Below, piece by piece: positions 42,291-51,323 of a DNA stretch of 64,000 nucleotides. This stretch comes from Bdellovibrionaceae bacterium UBA3535. Its GTDB lineage: Bacteria > Bdellovibrionota > Bdellovibrionia > Bdellovibrionales > UBA840. The position numbers and the translations under genes were made by a program. Location of the stretch: assembly GCA_002376845.1 (NCBI GenBank), contig DFOS01000028.1, positions 1-64,000 on the forward strand, given 5' to 3'. Each line of letters begins with the position of its first letter. Position 1 is the first letter of the stretch. The notes under the pieces are model-generated. The model did not search any database. It was not told where the DNA came from and saw only the letters and a list, made by a program, of their open reading frames with translations.

Positions 42291-42773
42291 ATGCAGCGTA
42301 CTTTGTTAGCAATAATGATTTGTTTTTTTGTAAGCCCCAGCTATGCGAAAAATTTGGAGCATCGACTTGGCGTTGGCTATTCCAATACCTTTTCTTTTGA
42401 ACTGCCCAGCCTCGCGCTGTCTTATTACCCCAGTAGCCGAACCAATATCGGCGTAGCCTTAGGTGTGAACACCGAAGATGACCAATCGAAGTTTGGTTTT
42501 CTATTCAAGGCCTTTCGAGTTATCTTTGAAGAAGAAAACTTAAATTTTCTTATGGGTGGTGGCGCCGCAGTGATTTCTGATGAACAAAATGGCAGAAGTG
42601 ATTCAGGCTTTGAAGTAAGTGCTCTGGCAGCTGCAGAATACTTCTTTACCGGCCTTGATTCTTTGGCCTTTCGCTTTGAAGCCGGCATCGGTATCGTTTC
42701 GCAGGACGACGGTGTGACATTTAGAACCATTGGCGAAAGCCCAATTAGTGCAGGGGTAATCTTTTATTTTTAG
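42291..42773 (+). CDS. Small exported beta-barrel-like outer-membrane protein
   Basis: The 160-residue protein has a signal peptide (MQRTLLAIMICFFVSPSYA) and AGGAGG 6 nt upstream. The mature part shows about eight alternating beta strands (HRLGVGYSNTFSFEL, YYPSSRTNIGVALGV) and ends in Tyr-Phe, the C-terminal signature of outer-membrane barrels. It could be an OmpW/OprF-like small barrel. No specific family is recognised. The tRNA gene upstream is transcribed divergently. Confidence 0.7.
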   Translation: MQRTLLAIMICFFVSPSYAKNLEHRLGVGYSNTFSFELPSLALSYYPSSRTNIGVALGVNTEDDQSKFGFLFKAFRVIFEEENLNFLMGGGAAVISDEQNGRSDSGFEVSALAAAEYFFTGLDSLAFRFEAGIGIVSQDDGVTFRTIGESPISAGVIFYF

Positions 42774-42876
42774 CGTTCATATTTTTTACATCTGACTAAA
42801 AGCTTCGCCCAGACTACAAATTATAATCACTAGACAAGGTACGAGAATTGCTTATAATTTCTCTAGAGGGGGCACT

Positions 42877-43551
42877 TTGAAATACTGGCTAATTGCAATC
42901 TTTTTTCTAAGCAGCTTTGCCAAAGCGGATGGCTTTGATCCCTTTATTGATTATTCCGAGTTTGAAGAAGCCACCCAAGAGGAAGCCGACATCCACTTTT
43001 TTCGCAATGGACGCTTTCTCACCCTAGGCCTGCTGGGCGGCTTACGTGGCTATACAGAGAATTATGGCTCCATCAATGATCCAGGAGGCTCTTTTGGACT
43101 ATTTGTTGCCTTCTTTTTTGATCTTCGTTTTGCCCTGCAAGTTAGCTACACCCTAAGTGACCATGACTTTAACTATCGCAATACCATACTCGGTGCGAAC
43201 GAAACCACTGCCACATCGTTTGAAGTCAAATATTATACCAACACACAAAATGTCACAAAAGGCCTTGGTCGATTCAATCCCTACTTTATTGGCGGCTTCT
43301 CACAAATTTATCGTACAGTAGATATAGATGGGGCAGCTTCCAGCCGGGATGGGTCTTTGGGCTTTAATGCCGGTGCAGGCTTTGAAGTTCCCTTTGCTAG
43401 AAACTCCACCTATTTTGGCCTTGAGGCAAAGTATACTTATGTGAATTTCAATGATGAAGGCAAACTCTTAAGTGATGGTACAACCAATACAAGCTTCCGT
43501 TTGAACGGTGATTTATACACCTTGTATGCCATACTAGGTGTGAACTTCTAA
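42877..43551 (+). CDS. Outer-membrane beta-barrel protein
   Basis: The 224-residue protein starts at TTG with AGAGGGGG a few nt upstream, and has a signal peptide (MKYWLIAIFFLSSFAKA). The mature part has an acidic linker (DYSEFEEATQEEAD), about eight strands with Gly/Tyr turns, and ends GVNF with a C-terminal Phe. This is the Opa/OmpX-like barrel plan (8 strands). The 3' end overlaps the convergent der gene by 18 nt. The function is unknown. Confidence 0.75.
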   Translation: MKYWLIAIFFLSSFAKADGFDPFIDYSEFEEATQEEADIHFFRNGRFLTLGLLGGLRGYTENYGSINDPGGSFGLFVAFFFDLRFALQVSYTLSDHDFNYRNTILGANETTATSFEVKYYTNTQNVTKGLGRFNPYFIGGFSQIYRTVDIDGAASSRDGSLGFNAGAGFEVPFARNSTYFGLEAKYTYVNFNDEGKLLSDGTTNTSFRLNGDLYTLYAILGVNF

Positions 43552-44907
43552 TTCCTTTTTCGCCAAAATCTCTGCCTTATTTTTTGTTAAGGATGCTTTG
43601 GAGCGCATGGCATAAATCCGAAGAGGAATGCCCTGCAAATCAAAAGTCTCCTTCAGTCGATTAATAAGGTAGCGCCGATAAGAGTCTGTAACACCCTCTG
43701 AGTGATTCACAAAGCATATGAAGGATGGCGGAACTTGCTCCGTTTGTGTCATATAAAGAAAACGAACATTCTTTGTTTTGTATACTGGCGGCGGTGTGCG
43801 CTTTGTAACTTCAGAGAAGAATTGATTCAATTTTGATGTACTTATTCTTCGCTGCATTTTTTCGCGCACTTCCTCTATTTGCATAAAAAGCTTTTTAATT
43901 CCACTCGAGGTTTTGGCACTAACAAAAACTATGGGCAAATCACTATAGAAATGAAACTCTTCTTGCATTTTTTCACGGAAAGACTTTCTGTATTCGGCAA
44001 TTTGCTTTTCTGCCAAATCACTTTTATTGGCAACTAGAATGGCCGGCTTAGCTTGCTCTACAACATAAGATAAGAGCTTGGTATCCTGATCACTGGGTCC
44101 GAGCAATCCATCCACAATAAGTAGAACTAAATCTGCCTTACGAATGGACTCCCTGGCTTTGATACTAGACAGTACCTCTACCCCATCCTGCATCTTGGAG
44201 CGTCTTCGAATACCGGCGGTATCCACAATCTTATAAGTCTTGTCAGCATATTGAAAAACAGCACCAATGGAATCCGTAGTCGTCCCGGCCGTATCGGAAA
44301 CCAACATTTTCTCTTCTCCAAGCAATTGATTGGTAAGGGAAGACTTTCCTGCATTGGGCTTGCCGACGATGGCCATGGTAAAATACTTTTCTTCTTTTAT
44401 ACTTTGCGCTTGCAGATAGGGCATTAAAGCATCCAGCAAATCACTAACTCCCCTTCTGGCCTCAAAGGAGCAAGAATAGGGACACTCTGAAAGTTCATAA
44501 AAATCGTATTTTGCGACTTCTTCATCCTTAACACTATCAACCTTGTTAATCGCAATCACAAAGGGCTTTCCAGAATTGCGTACAAACTGAAAGGCATTAC
44601 GATCTTCTAAAGTTAAGCCTTGCCGAGCATCTACCACAAAAATGATGGCATCCACCGTGGACAAAAGGTTTTGCACCTGCTGTTTGATTTGCAAGGCAAA
44701 GGGGCTCTCTCGGTCTGTAATCCCACCTGTATCGATCACTTCAAATTCATGTCCAAGCCAATCGCCTCGCTCCACCTGAATATCACGAGTCAAACCTTCA
44801 TAATCTTTTACCAAAGCCTTTTTTGTGTTGGTAAGAACATTAAATAGTGTGGATTTTCCTACATTGGGTCGACCTACAATGGCCAATTGCTTAAGCTTCG
44901 ACGACAT
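43534..44907 (-). CDS. der: Ribosome assembly GTPase Der (EngA)
   Basis: The 457-residue protein has two GTPase domains in tandem, with GRPNVGKST, DTGG and NKVD in the first, and GKPNAGKSS, DTAGIRRRSKMQDG and NKSD in the second. A C-terminal KH-like domain follows (FLYMTQTEQVPPSFICFVNH). That double-G layout is unique to Der, which assists 50S assembly. The ATG at 44907 (MSSKLKQLAIVG) lies within the last 17 nt of era. It is the last gene of an rnc-era-der operon. Confidence 0.97.
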   Translation of the reverse strand: MSSKLKQLAIVGRPNVGKSTLFNVLTNTKKALVKDYEGLTRDIQVERGDWLGHEFEVIDTGGITDRESPFALQIKQQVQNLLSTVDAIIFVVDARQGLTLEDRNAFQFVRNSGKPFVIAINKVDSVKDEEVAKYDFYELSECPYSCSFEARRGVSDLLDALMPYLQAQSIKEEKYFTMAIVGKPNAGKSSLTNQLLGEEKMLVSDTAGTTTDSIGAVFQYADKTYKIVDTAGIRRRSKMQDGVEVLSSIKARESIRKADLVLLIVDGLLGPSDQDTKLLSYVVEQAKPAILVANKSDLAEKQIAEYRKSFREKMQEEFHFYSDLPIVFVSAKTSSGIKKLFMQIEEVREKMQRRISTSKLNQFFSEVTKRTPPPVYKTKNVRFLYMTQTEQVPPSFICFVNHSEGVTDSYRRYLINRLKETFDLQGIPLRIYAMRSKASLTKNKAEILAKKELEVHT

Positions 44908-45781
44908 AACCCAATTCCCGAATCGCTTGCGGATTCTTTGTCCATTTTTCTTTGATTCGCACATGTAGATCTAGAAAAACTTTTTTATCCAATTGCAATT
45001 CTATTTCTTTTCGCGCCTCTGTACCAATGCGTTTTATCAATTCACCTCGTTTACCTAAAACGATGGATTTATAGGATTCTTTTTCAATGACGATATCAGC
45101 AAAAATACGGTCTATTTTTTCTAGCTCTTCATACTTTCGTACCTGAACTGCCAATCCGTAAGGGATTTCCTCATGGATATTGTAAAAGCACTTTTCTCGA
45201 ATGATTTCAGCAACCCAGTCTTTCGTGGATTGCAAAGTAAAAAGATCTTCCTCATAAATAGGAGCCTCCGATTGAGGAAGTAATTTTGCAAATTCCTGCA
45301 GTATTAATTCTTTATGCTTATCTACTTCTTGCTTTGTGCTAACCGACAAAATGGGCACAGCATAGTCTTGTAACTTCTGTCTTAAAATCAACTGGCGGTG
45401 CGGCTTTAAATCTGACTTGGTCATTAAAATCATCCAAGCTTTACCAGAGGCGGCCGTCATATCCGCAATACGCAATAGATCTTCCATGCTCTTGGCATCC
45501 ATATTAAGACAGGCCACCAGAACATCGGCTTTTTGCATTACGTCTTTATACTCATCTTGCAAAAAACGATTTAAGCCGCTGCTTTTACCTATCACACCAG
45601 GGGCGTCCATCAGTATCGCCTGTAGACCCTCTTGATTGACAATCCCCAATACTCTTTTTCTTGTGGTCTGTGCTTTATGACAAACTATGGAGAACTTTTC
45701 TCCAACCAGCATATTTGCCAGCGAGCTTTTTCCCGCATTGGGCAAACCAATCAAACCGACAAAACCTGCTTTATAGGACAT
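44891..45781 (-). CDS. era: GTPase Era
   Basis: This 296-residue protein has the Era GTPase domain (GLPNAGKSSLANMLVG, DAPGV, MTKSD) and a KH domain with IVLGKRGELIKRIGTEARKE. Era binds the 3' end of 16S rRNA and helps 30S maturation. The ATG is preceded by GGAGGTGATCC, and the gene overlaps rnc by 11 nt and der by 17 nt. Length is normal. Confidence 0.97.
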   Translation of the reverse strand: MSYKAGFVGLIGLPNAGKSSLANMLVGEKFSIVCHKAQTTRKRVLGIVNQEGLQAILMDAPGVIGKSSGLNRFLQDEYKDVMQKADVLVACLNMDAKSMEDLLRIADMTAASGKAWMILMTKSDLKPHRQLILRQKLQDYAVPILSVSTKQEVDKHKELILQEFAKLLPQSEAPIYEEDLFTLQSTKDWVAEIIREKCFYNIHEEIPYGLAVQVRKYEELEKIDRIFADIVIEKESYKSIVLGKRGELIKRIGTEARKEIELQLDKKVFLDLHVRIKEKWTKNPQAIRELGYVVEA

Positions 45782-46496
45782 GGATCACCTCCATGGCACG
45801 ACGGGCGGCCTGCTGCTCAGCAATTTTTTTGGAAGTTCCCTGGCCACGCGATAGCCAGCGACCAGCAAGCGAGACCTCACTAATAAAACGCCTAGCATGT
45901 GCAGGCCCAATCGCATCGGTGATTTCGTATTTAGGAAGTTCCATATACTTTTGCTGGCAAATCTCTTGAAAGCGGGTTTTGTAATCTTGCTCGTAGGCAT
46001 CTTGTTGACTTCGATGAATCAACAAATCTTCATAGAGCCTGACCACCACTTTTTTTGCTGTCTCGTAATTGCTGTCTTTAAAGATGGCGCCAATGATGGC
46101 CTCTACACAACAAGCCAAGAGACGTGGCTTGAATTGACCACCGCTGTTGCGCTCCCCCCTACCCAATAAAACATATTTTGATAGATTTAAGGACTGAGCG
46201 ATTTCATTAAGACTGGCCTCATTGACCAAAGAAGCTCGTTTTTTGGATAAAAAGCCCTCGCTAGCTTCTGGCTCTATACGCATCAATATTTCACTTAAAG
46301 CCAAATCGAGCACGGCATCACCCAAGTACTCCAAACGCTCGTTGTTTTGATAAGAATCTTCGCCCTGACGGTTTTTCTCGTTGGCGTAGGAGCGGTGAGA
46401 AAGGGCAGTCATCAAAAATTCTGGATTTTTAAAGCGATATACAAGTTGCTCTTCGAGTTCTGATAACGGCAGATCGTTTAGTAAGTCTTTTTGCAT
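45771..46496 (-). CDS. rnc: Ribonuclease III
   Basis: The 241-residue protein starts with the RNase III catalytic domain: NERLEYLGDAVLDLALSE with the Glu and Asp metal ligands, and VEAIIGAIFKDSNYETA. A double-stranded RNA-binding domain follows (YKTRFQEICQQKYMELPKYE, then SKKIAEQQAARRAMEVI). It processes rRNA precursors and structured mRNAs. AAGGAA lies 8 nt before the ATG. It is the first gene of rnc-era-der. Confidence 0.97.
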   Translation of the reverse strand: MQKDLLNDLPLSELEEQLVYRFKNPEFLMTALSHRSYANEKNRQGEDSYQNNERLEYLGDAVLDLALSEILMRIEPEASEGFLSKKRASLVNEASLNEIAQSLNLSKYVLLGRGERNSGGQFKPRLLACCVEAIIGAIFKDSNYETAKKVVVRLYEDLLIHRSQQDAYEQDYKTRFQEICQQKYMELPKYEITDAIGPAHARRFISEVSLAGRWLSRGQGTSKKIAEQQAARRAMEVIHVL

Positions 46497-46674
46497 AGTT
46501 ATTTCCTTATGGTATTAAGGAAATCTCAAAACAATGGCCCACGACCCTTCTTTTGAAATTTCTACCTAATGTATCTAACAAGTTTTGTCATGCGCGTCAA
46601 TTTTGCAGTTGAGTTAGGCATATTTTACCAATGGCGGGCCCATATCTTGCTGAATGGACTTAGTAGGAGGAAAT

Positions 46675-47001
46675 ATGAAATATTGGCTTATATTGTTTTT
46701 CATTAGTCCCTGGTTTTTGGCTGCTTCTGAGCCAGAGTCCATAGCATCAAATTGCACCCAATATATGTATTCTAAGGCCTATTTAGATAAGAAAAGTGCG
46801 AAAAACCAATGTCAAAAAATTAAGGACAGATTTGCCTGGGTATGTACGAAAGTAGCCATAAACTATTTGGACAGGAACCAGGCTAGCTCATACTTGGAAG
46901 CTTGTTCGAAAATTGACAATGAGAAAAAGCTTAAATGCGTGGTGGATGAAGCCATAATGGCCACATCCCACCAACTAAAGAAGATAAAAAGCTGCTCTTA
47001 G
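46675..47001 (+). CDS. Small exported six-Cys protein
   Basis: The ATG at 46675 has AGGAGG 5 nt upstream and gives 108 residues with a signal peptide (MKYWLILFFISPWFLAAS). The mature ~90 residues contain six cysteines (NCTQ, NQCQ, VCTK, ACSK, KCVV, SCS) in helical surroundings, which suggests three disulfides. No family is recognised. It resembles small periplasmic or secreted disulfide-rich helical proteins. Its 3' end overlaps the HiPIP gene by 4 nt. Confidence 0.7.
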   Translation: MKYWLILFFISPWFLAASEPESIASNCTQYMYSKAYLDKKSAKNQCQKIKDRFAWVCTKVAINYLDRNQASSYLEACSKIDNEKKLKCVVDEAIMATSHQLKKIKSCS

Positions 47002-47357
47002 CCTTTTTTCGACCAAGAAGTACACCAGCCATCCGCTGCTACCAATTTTCCAGGAAAGAGTGTGCAAGCACCTTTGCCGTCGCCTTTGTCTGTATAAAGC
47101 ACGCAGTTTTTACAGTGTTGATCTTTAAAAGCAACTCCCTGCTTTTCTACTTTTAGCTTATCATCGGTAATCTTTGCCTTATCATGCTGATAATTCACAC
47201 CAGCGGCCATACCTTCTCCGGGCTTCACCATTTCGGCTCCGCCACCGTCTTTTTTACGTCGACGAGCAAAGGCCGGCATGGCAACAGAACTTGCAACACT
47301 GGCAACAGCTACTAGGGACAAGCCTTTTTTTAGCGCATCTCTTCGATTTGATTTCAT
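46998..47357 (-). CDS. High-potential iron-sulfur protein (HiPIP) with Tat signal
   Basis: The 119-residue protein starts with a twin-arginine signal (NRRDALKKGLSLVAVASVAS) and ends its signal at AFA. The C-terminal half has the HiPIP cysteine pattern: HCKNCVLY, GACTLFPGKLV and GWCTSWSKK. These four Cys hold a [4Fe-4S] cluster working at high potential. HiPIPs carry electrons in the periplasm. AAAGGAG precedes the ATG. The partner reductase is not in the window. Confidence 0.93.
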   Translation of the reverse strand: MKSNRRDALKKGLSLVAVASVASSVAMPAFARRRKKDGGGAEMVKPGEGMAAGVNYQHDKAKITDDKLKVEKQGVAFKDQHCKNCVLYTDKGDGKGACTLFPGKLVAADGWCTSWSKKG

Positions 47358-47538
47358 AAAAGCTCCTTTTTGAAAGCGTATAGAATACTTAATGATAACT
47401 TATTGATATATACTAACTATGTTCGAGATCATAATCCAACAAAAATACAAAAGTTTTTTTCATGTATAGCTTTCGACAAGAAAAATTATGTAGCATTCTG
47501 CGAGGTTGCAAATGTGAAATTGTCTGCCAAAATAAATT

Positions 47539-48639
47539 ATGCAAATTCAGCTTACGCAAAAATCCGATGACCCTAACTTACGCAAGTTTTTTGAGCAAAT
47601 CCCCATTCCCGGCAGCATAGAATACAAAGTGGAAAGGCCTTCTGGTTTTTTTGCCCATGCTGAGCAAAATTTTGCGGCCACAGATGCTTTGATGCTAAGT
47701 GATGAAGAAAAGATTCACGCCTGCTTGTCCATTAATACGCGAGAGGCATTTTTGCAGGACTGGAAAAATATTGGCTGGGCCACGGATTTGCGCTTGTCCT
47801 CTAACCGAAAAGCCGTACGTTATTTTTTTGATCATTTTTTGGAAGACATAAAAAAACTACGACGAGAAAAAAACTTAGATTTTATTTTAAGTTTTATCAA
47901 CAAGACCAATCAAATTGCTTTTAACACATTTATACGGCCAAGATCTTTGCGTGAAAACCATCCTCGCTTTCATTTGCTTACCAATTTTTACCGCGTATCC
48001 GTTTATGCAAAAATTCCTTTTCTATATTTTCCTTTACAGACCCTGAGAATTCGCTCGCTCGACAACCACAATATTGAGGCCCTTAGCCGCTATTTAGCTC
48101 GTAAAGCCAAGCGCAGATTCTTAGCTTATCGCTATTCTGTAGAACTATTAGAACAAAGAATGAATCAATGGATCAATTTCAACAAGGAGAACTTTTTAAT
48201 TGCCTACGATGCTAGAGGTAATATCGTGGGCTGCGTTGCCCCTTGGAATACGCGCAAAACTCAGCGCTATGAAATTATCAAATACAACGACTTTTATGAA
48301 AATATGCGGCAACTGAACCGGATCACTTCCTATATGGGAATTACCAAAAATATGCCCGCACCTGGTAGTATGGCAGACTTTTATTTTCTTACCCACCTGA
48401 ATGCAGACAACCCCTACATCTTTCATCGGCTGCTACATGAATCCTTACAATTCTGCTCGAATGACCAATATTTAGTTTATACAAGTTTTGAAAACGATAG
48501 ATTGTACAAACCACCTAAAGATGTCGTGCATACCAAAAGCAAATTCGGACTTTACTTGGTTTTAGAACCAGGTGAAGACTTGCCCTTCACCCACCTTCCA
48601 AGTGATACCATACCTGATTTTGAAATTGCCTTCCTTTAG
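47539..48639 (+). CDS. GNAT-like acetyltransferase-related protein
   Basis: The 366-residue protein has no signal peptide. It contains a segment like the GNAT acetyltransferase core (NFLIAYDARGNIVGCVAPWN) and a middle region rich in Lys, Arg and aromatic residues. The N-terminal part may be a second, degenerate GNAT unit. I cannot name the substrate. The start at 47539 has no clear Shine-Dalgarno. The stop overlaps that of the convergent FabD-like gene. Confidence 0.55.
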   Translation: MQIQLTQKSDDPNLRKFFEQIPIPGSIEYKVERPSGFFAHAEQNFAATDALMLSDEEKIHACLSINTREAFLQDWKNIGWATDLRLSSNRKAVRYFFDHFLEDIKKLRREKNLDFILSFINKTNQIAFNTFIRPRSLRENHPRFHLLTNFYRVSVYAKIPFLYFPLQTLRIRSLDNHNIEALSRYLARKAKRRFLAYRYSVELLEQRMNQWINFNKENFLIAYDARGNIVGCVAPWNTRKTQRYEIIKYNDFYENMRQLNRITSYMGITKNMPAPGSMADFYFLTHLNADNPYIFHRLLHESLQFCSNDQYLVYTSFENDRLYKPPKDVVHTKSKFGLYLVLEPGEDLPFTHLPSDTIPDFEIAFL

Positions 48640-49313
48640 TTTGCAATGCCTTGCAAATCACGACTCATAGAGTCCCAAAACCAAGTCAACATGGGGTCCA
48701 TATTGATTAGCTCCTCGACTTGCATATCAGAAAACAGAACTGGGTCTGCATAAGAGGACACCAATGTATTACACGGCCCCACATTGATGACGCGCCCAAT
48801 GGCATGATCCTCTCTTAGCTGTACGATCATGGACTCCACATCATCCTGCTTTTCAATTAAGACCTTGTATCCCTCATCTGTGAGCTTGTAGGCCTCTAGC
48901 TTTTGCGGCAAGACTCCCGATGATAGTTGAAATACCTCATTGCTATCTTGTTGAAACAAACATAGTTCTACATACTCTTTTAAGCTGATTGTAGAAGTCA
49001 AAACCTTCACAGGGCTATAAACATCTTCTGCACATACAAGTACATCTGCAGGTTCTTTGGACTTGTAGTAACGGCGACAAAGACCGATTTGCACCAAACC
49101 AACACATAGCTTGCGAAACTTCTCCGTTGACCAAAAACGAGTATCATCTGCAGACATAAAAGAAATCAAATCAACCGGATTCGGGCAAATTTGGTCAATA
49201 CAAATCTGAGCTTCTTTTAAAGTAGCTACGACCTCTGGTATTCTGATAACATTTGAACGGACTTCTGAAAAATCGATTGTTCCTTGATTTGCGAAAACAA
49301 GTGCTGTTTTCAT
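48636..49313 (-). CDS. FabD-like (malonyl transacylase) domain without catalytic Ser
   Basis: This 225-residue protein looks like a FabD/acyltransferase derivative. ALVFANQG stands where FabD has the oxyanion loop (FPGQG). RVINVGPCNTLVSSY stands where E-x-GPG-x-L is expected near the C-terminus. The active-site GHSxGE is missing; that region reads LVCAEDVYSPVKVL. It is shorter than FabD (about 310), so it is probably non-catalytic. A regulatory or scaffold role is a guess. An inverted repeat lies just upstream. Confidence 0.5.
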   Translation of the reverse strand: MKTALVFANQGTIDFSEVRSNVIRIPEVVATLKEAQICIDQICPNPVDLISFMSADDTRFWSTEKFRKLCVGLVQIGLCRRYYKSKEPADVLVCAEDVYSPVKVLTSTISLKEYVELCLFQQDSNEVFQLSSGVLPQKLEAYKLTDEGYKVLIEKQDDVESMIVQLREDHAIGRVINVGPCNTLVSSYADPVLFSDMQVEELINMDPMLTWFWDSMSRDLQGIAN

Positions 49314-49332
49314 ACCCCCCCTTTTGTTGAAC

Positions 49333-49349
49333 GTCCATCCCCTATGGAC
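49333..49349. promoter_or_regulatory. Inverted repeat in the divergent promoter region
   Basis: GTCCAT and ATGGAC form perfect 6-nt arms with a 5-nt loop, 20 nt upstream of the FabD-like gene's ATG. It may be an operator or a leader hairpin for that gene. Confidence 0.35.
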
Positions 49350-49419
49350 ATTACTCTTATATGAAGATGCGAAATAAGTGCCAAGTAAGAATTAAAATAA
49401 TCCTTCCTAAGAAGCTCAA

Positions 49420-49566
49420 ATGTCTCATATTGATGCAGGTCTTGATAAAAACTTCATGCTGCTATAAAGTTTTTATACAAAACACGCTTCTAAAAAACCC
49501 CCGACCATCATCCAGAAGAAGTTCGAAAATGTTTATTTTCCAGCATATTTACCGATTAGAAAATGA
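49420..49566 (+). other. Interrupted short reading frame
   Basis: A frame starting MSHIDAGLDKNFMLL is stopped by TAA at 49465. It then continues without a start codon through KKPPTIIQKKFENVYFPAY to a TGA at 49564-49566, which sits just before the next gene's start. The second half reads like protein. This may be a decayed small gene or chance. Confidence 0.3.
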
Positions 49567-49574
49567 GGCTGATG

Positions 49575-50609
49575 ATGCAATTACCACTTTTAAAATCTAG
49601 TTTTTTTGCAAACTTAGATAGCAATAGTTTAAGTAATCTATTGACCGCATCCAATGATTGGTCAAAAGAAAAAATGCCTGTGGCAATATGGGATGATAAA
49701 ATCATCATTGCTTTAGCTAAAGAAGATATTTCTTGTGAAGAAATTCAAGTGCCACATATAAAAGTTTTAGCGCCAGCTAAACAGCTAGAAGAACTTTACA
49801 ATAGTCTTTTTAGTGAAAAGGTAGAACCCGCAGCCATGCCGGAATTATCCTTTGAAAATTTAAATGCCCAGCCTGTTGCCGAAGCACCCGTTGTAGGCAA
49901 TGACCAAGCCGAGCAAGAAAGTGAGAAAGCGCAAAGTACTAGCTCGTTAAATCTAGATTTTAGCGATTTAACGGTAAATGAAAACCCTACCAAAAATGAA
50001 GAAAGCGAAAGCCAGCAGCAAGAAAGCTTGCCTGCATCGCAAGAAGAGGAAGAGCCCGCCCAAATCAGCAAAGGCGATATGCCGCAAGCAAGCCCTGAAC
50101 CTCAAAGTCAAAATGCCGAAAAAGAGCAAGACGAAGATGTCTTTGTCGCGCAAGAAAAGACGGCAACTCTACACACCGACACAAACTCTCTAGCACACAA
50201 AATGAAAGACTTGATATACAATTTCGAGCCTTATTTTGATCGCGTACTGCAACTAGATAAACAAGACAATAAATTAATCTACAACACACATCTTGGTGAG
50301 TGGCCGCTGGATCAAAATGCCTCTTTAGAAGTAGACTTATCGAATAACAGTATTTTTAAAATTGTAAACAAAACCAAACACTCTTATCACGGATATATGG
50401 TGGCCAATCCAATTAACAATGCCTTCTTACAAGCATACAACGGCGGAAACCTGCCTGAGCATATTACTGTAGTGCCGGTAATTGAAGGAAATGAAATCCA
50501 ATCCATGATCGTGGGCATAACTAGTAAGTTCAAAGCCAAGAAAATAAAGATTCAAAATTTAGAGGAAATGGCACTATTAGAACCTGAGGATTCGCAATTA
50601 GCGGCTTAG
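49575..50609 (+). CDS. Two-domain protein with long acidic linker, unknown function
   Basis: From the ATG at 49575 (GAGG 6 nt upstream) the protein has 344 residues. Its N-terminal ~85 residues form a compact globular part (VAIWDDKIIIALAKEDI). Residues ~95-200 are a low-complexity Gln/Glu/Ser linker with no predicted structure. The C-terminal ~140 residues are a second globular domain (FEPYFDRVLQLDK...HGYMVANPIN). No signal peptide is present and no family is recognised. It ends 12 nt inside the convergent pdxJ gene. Confidence 0.6.
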   Translation: MQLPLLKSSFFANLDSNSLSNLLTASNDWSKEKMPVAIWDDKIIIALAKEDISCEEIQVPHIKVLAPAKQLEELYNSLFSEKVEPAAMPELSFENLNAQPVAEAPVVGNDQAEQESEKAQSTSSLNLDFSDLTVNENPTKNEESESQQQESLPASQEEEEPAQISKGDMPQASPEPQSQNAEKEQDEDVFVAQEKTATLHTDTNSLAHKMKDLIYNFEPYFDRVLQLDKQDNKLIYNTHLGEWPLDQNASLEVDLSNNSIFKIVNKTKHSYHGYMVANPINNAFLQAYNGGNLPEHITVVPVIEGNEIQSMIVGITSKFKAKKIKIQNLEEMALLEPEDSQLAA

Positions 50610-51323
50610 TATTGCCTGCATTTTTTTTACCACCGTTTCCAATCCTTCAAAGACAGAATAGCAAATAATGGCGTGCCCAATGTTCACTTCTTTTAGGTGT
50701 GGTAGCTTAGTAATTTCTTTGGTCGTTTGATAATCCAAACCATGACCTGCATGTACATTTAAGCCTAGCTGGTTGGCAGCAAGGGCCGCCTCTTCTAGCT
50801 TTTTCCACTCCTGCATTTTTTCTTCATTCTTGAGTAAAACCCACTTACCTGTATGAAACTCCACGGCATCGGCAGCAATATTTTTACAGGACTGAACTTG
50901 CGATAAGCTGGGTTCAATGAACATGGAGGAGCGAATGTTGTGCCTGCGAAAGGTGGCAACTAGTTTTGCCAGTTTGCCCTCTTGTTTCGCTACATCAAGC
51001 CCGCCCTCGGTAGTTAACTCTTCACGTTTTTCTGGCACAAAGCAAACCCAATCCGGTTGATACTTCAACACCATAGCTTCCATTTCTTCGCTGGCGGCCA
51101 TCTCCAAATTAATGGGAAGCAAACGCTCTTCACACAAAAGTTTTACATCCTCCTCTTGAATGTGCCTACGATCTTCCCGTAAATGAATGGTGATTTGATC
51201 TACATGCTGCTTTGCGAGTATTTTCACCGCTTCACGTAGATCAGGATAATCCGTTGTGCATCCCCTAACTTGCCGAAGAGTAGCAATATGATCAATGTTT
51301 ACGCCTAAACGAATCTTGGTCAT
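50598..51323 (-). CDS. pdxJ: Pyridoxine 5'-phosphate synthase
   Basis: The 241-residue TIM-barrel protein has the PdxJ motifs LGVNIDHIATLRQVRG, ITIHLREDRRHIQ, VCFVPEKREELTTEGG and GLNVHAGHGLDY. It joins 1-deoxy-D-xylulose 5-phosphate and 3-amino-2-oxopropyl phosphate to make pyridoxine 5'-phosphate, the vitamin B6 precursor. Its ATG overlaps the glmM stop by 4 nt, so it closes a long minus-strand operon. Length is normal. Confidence 0.96.
   Translation of the reverse strand: MTKIRLGVNIDHIATLRQVRGCTTDYPDLREAVKILAKQHVDQITIHLREDRRHIQEEDVKLLCEERLLPINLEMAASEEMEAMVLKYQPDWVCFVPEKREELTTEGGLDVAKQEGKLAKLVATFRRHNIRSSMFIEPSLSQVQSCKNIAADAVEFHTGKWVLLKNEEKMQEWKKLEEAALAANQLGLNVHAGHGLDYQTTKEITKLPHLKEVNIGHAIICYSVFEGLETVVKKMQAILSR

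Noticed and set aside
47370..47570. 66-codon frame upstream of the GNAT-like gene
   Set aside because: No ribosome site, no protein-like pattern, and it overlaps the next gene's start in another frame.
49361..49600. 79-codon plus-strand frame upstream of the acidic-linker gene
   Set aside because: It overlaps the start of a better-supported gene and reads as random Lys/Cys-rich sequence without a ribosome site.
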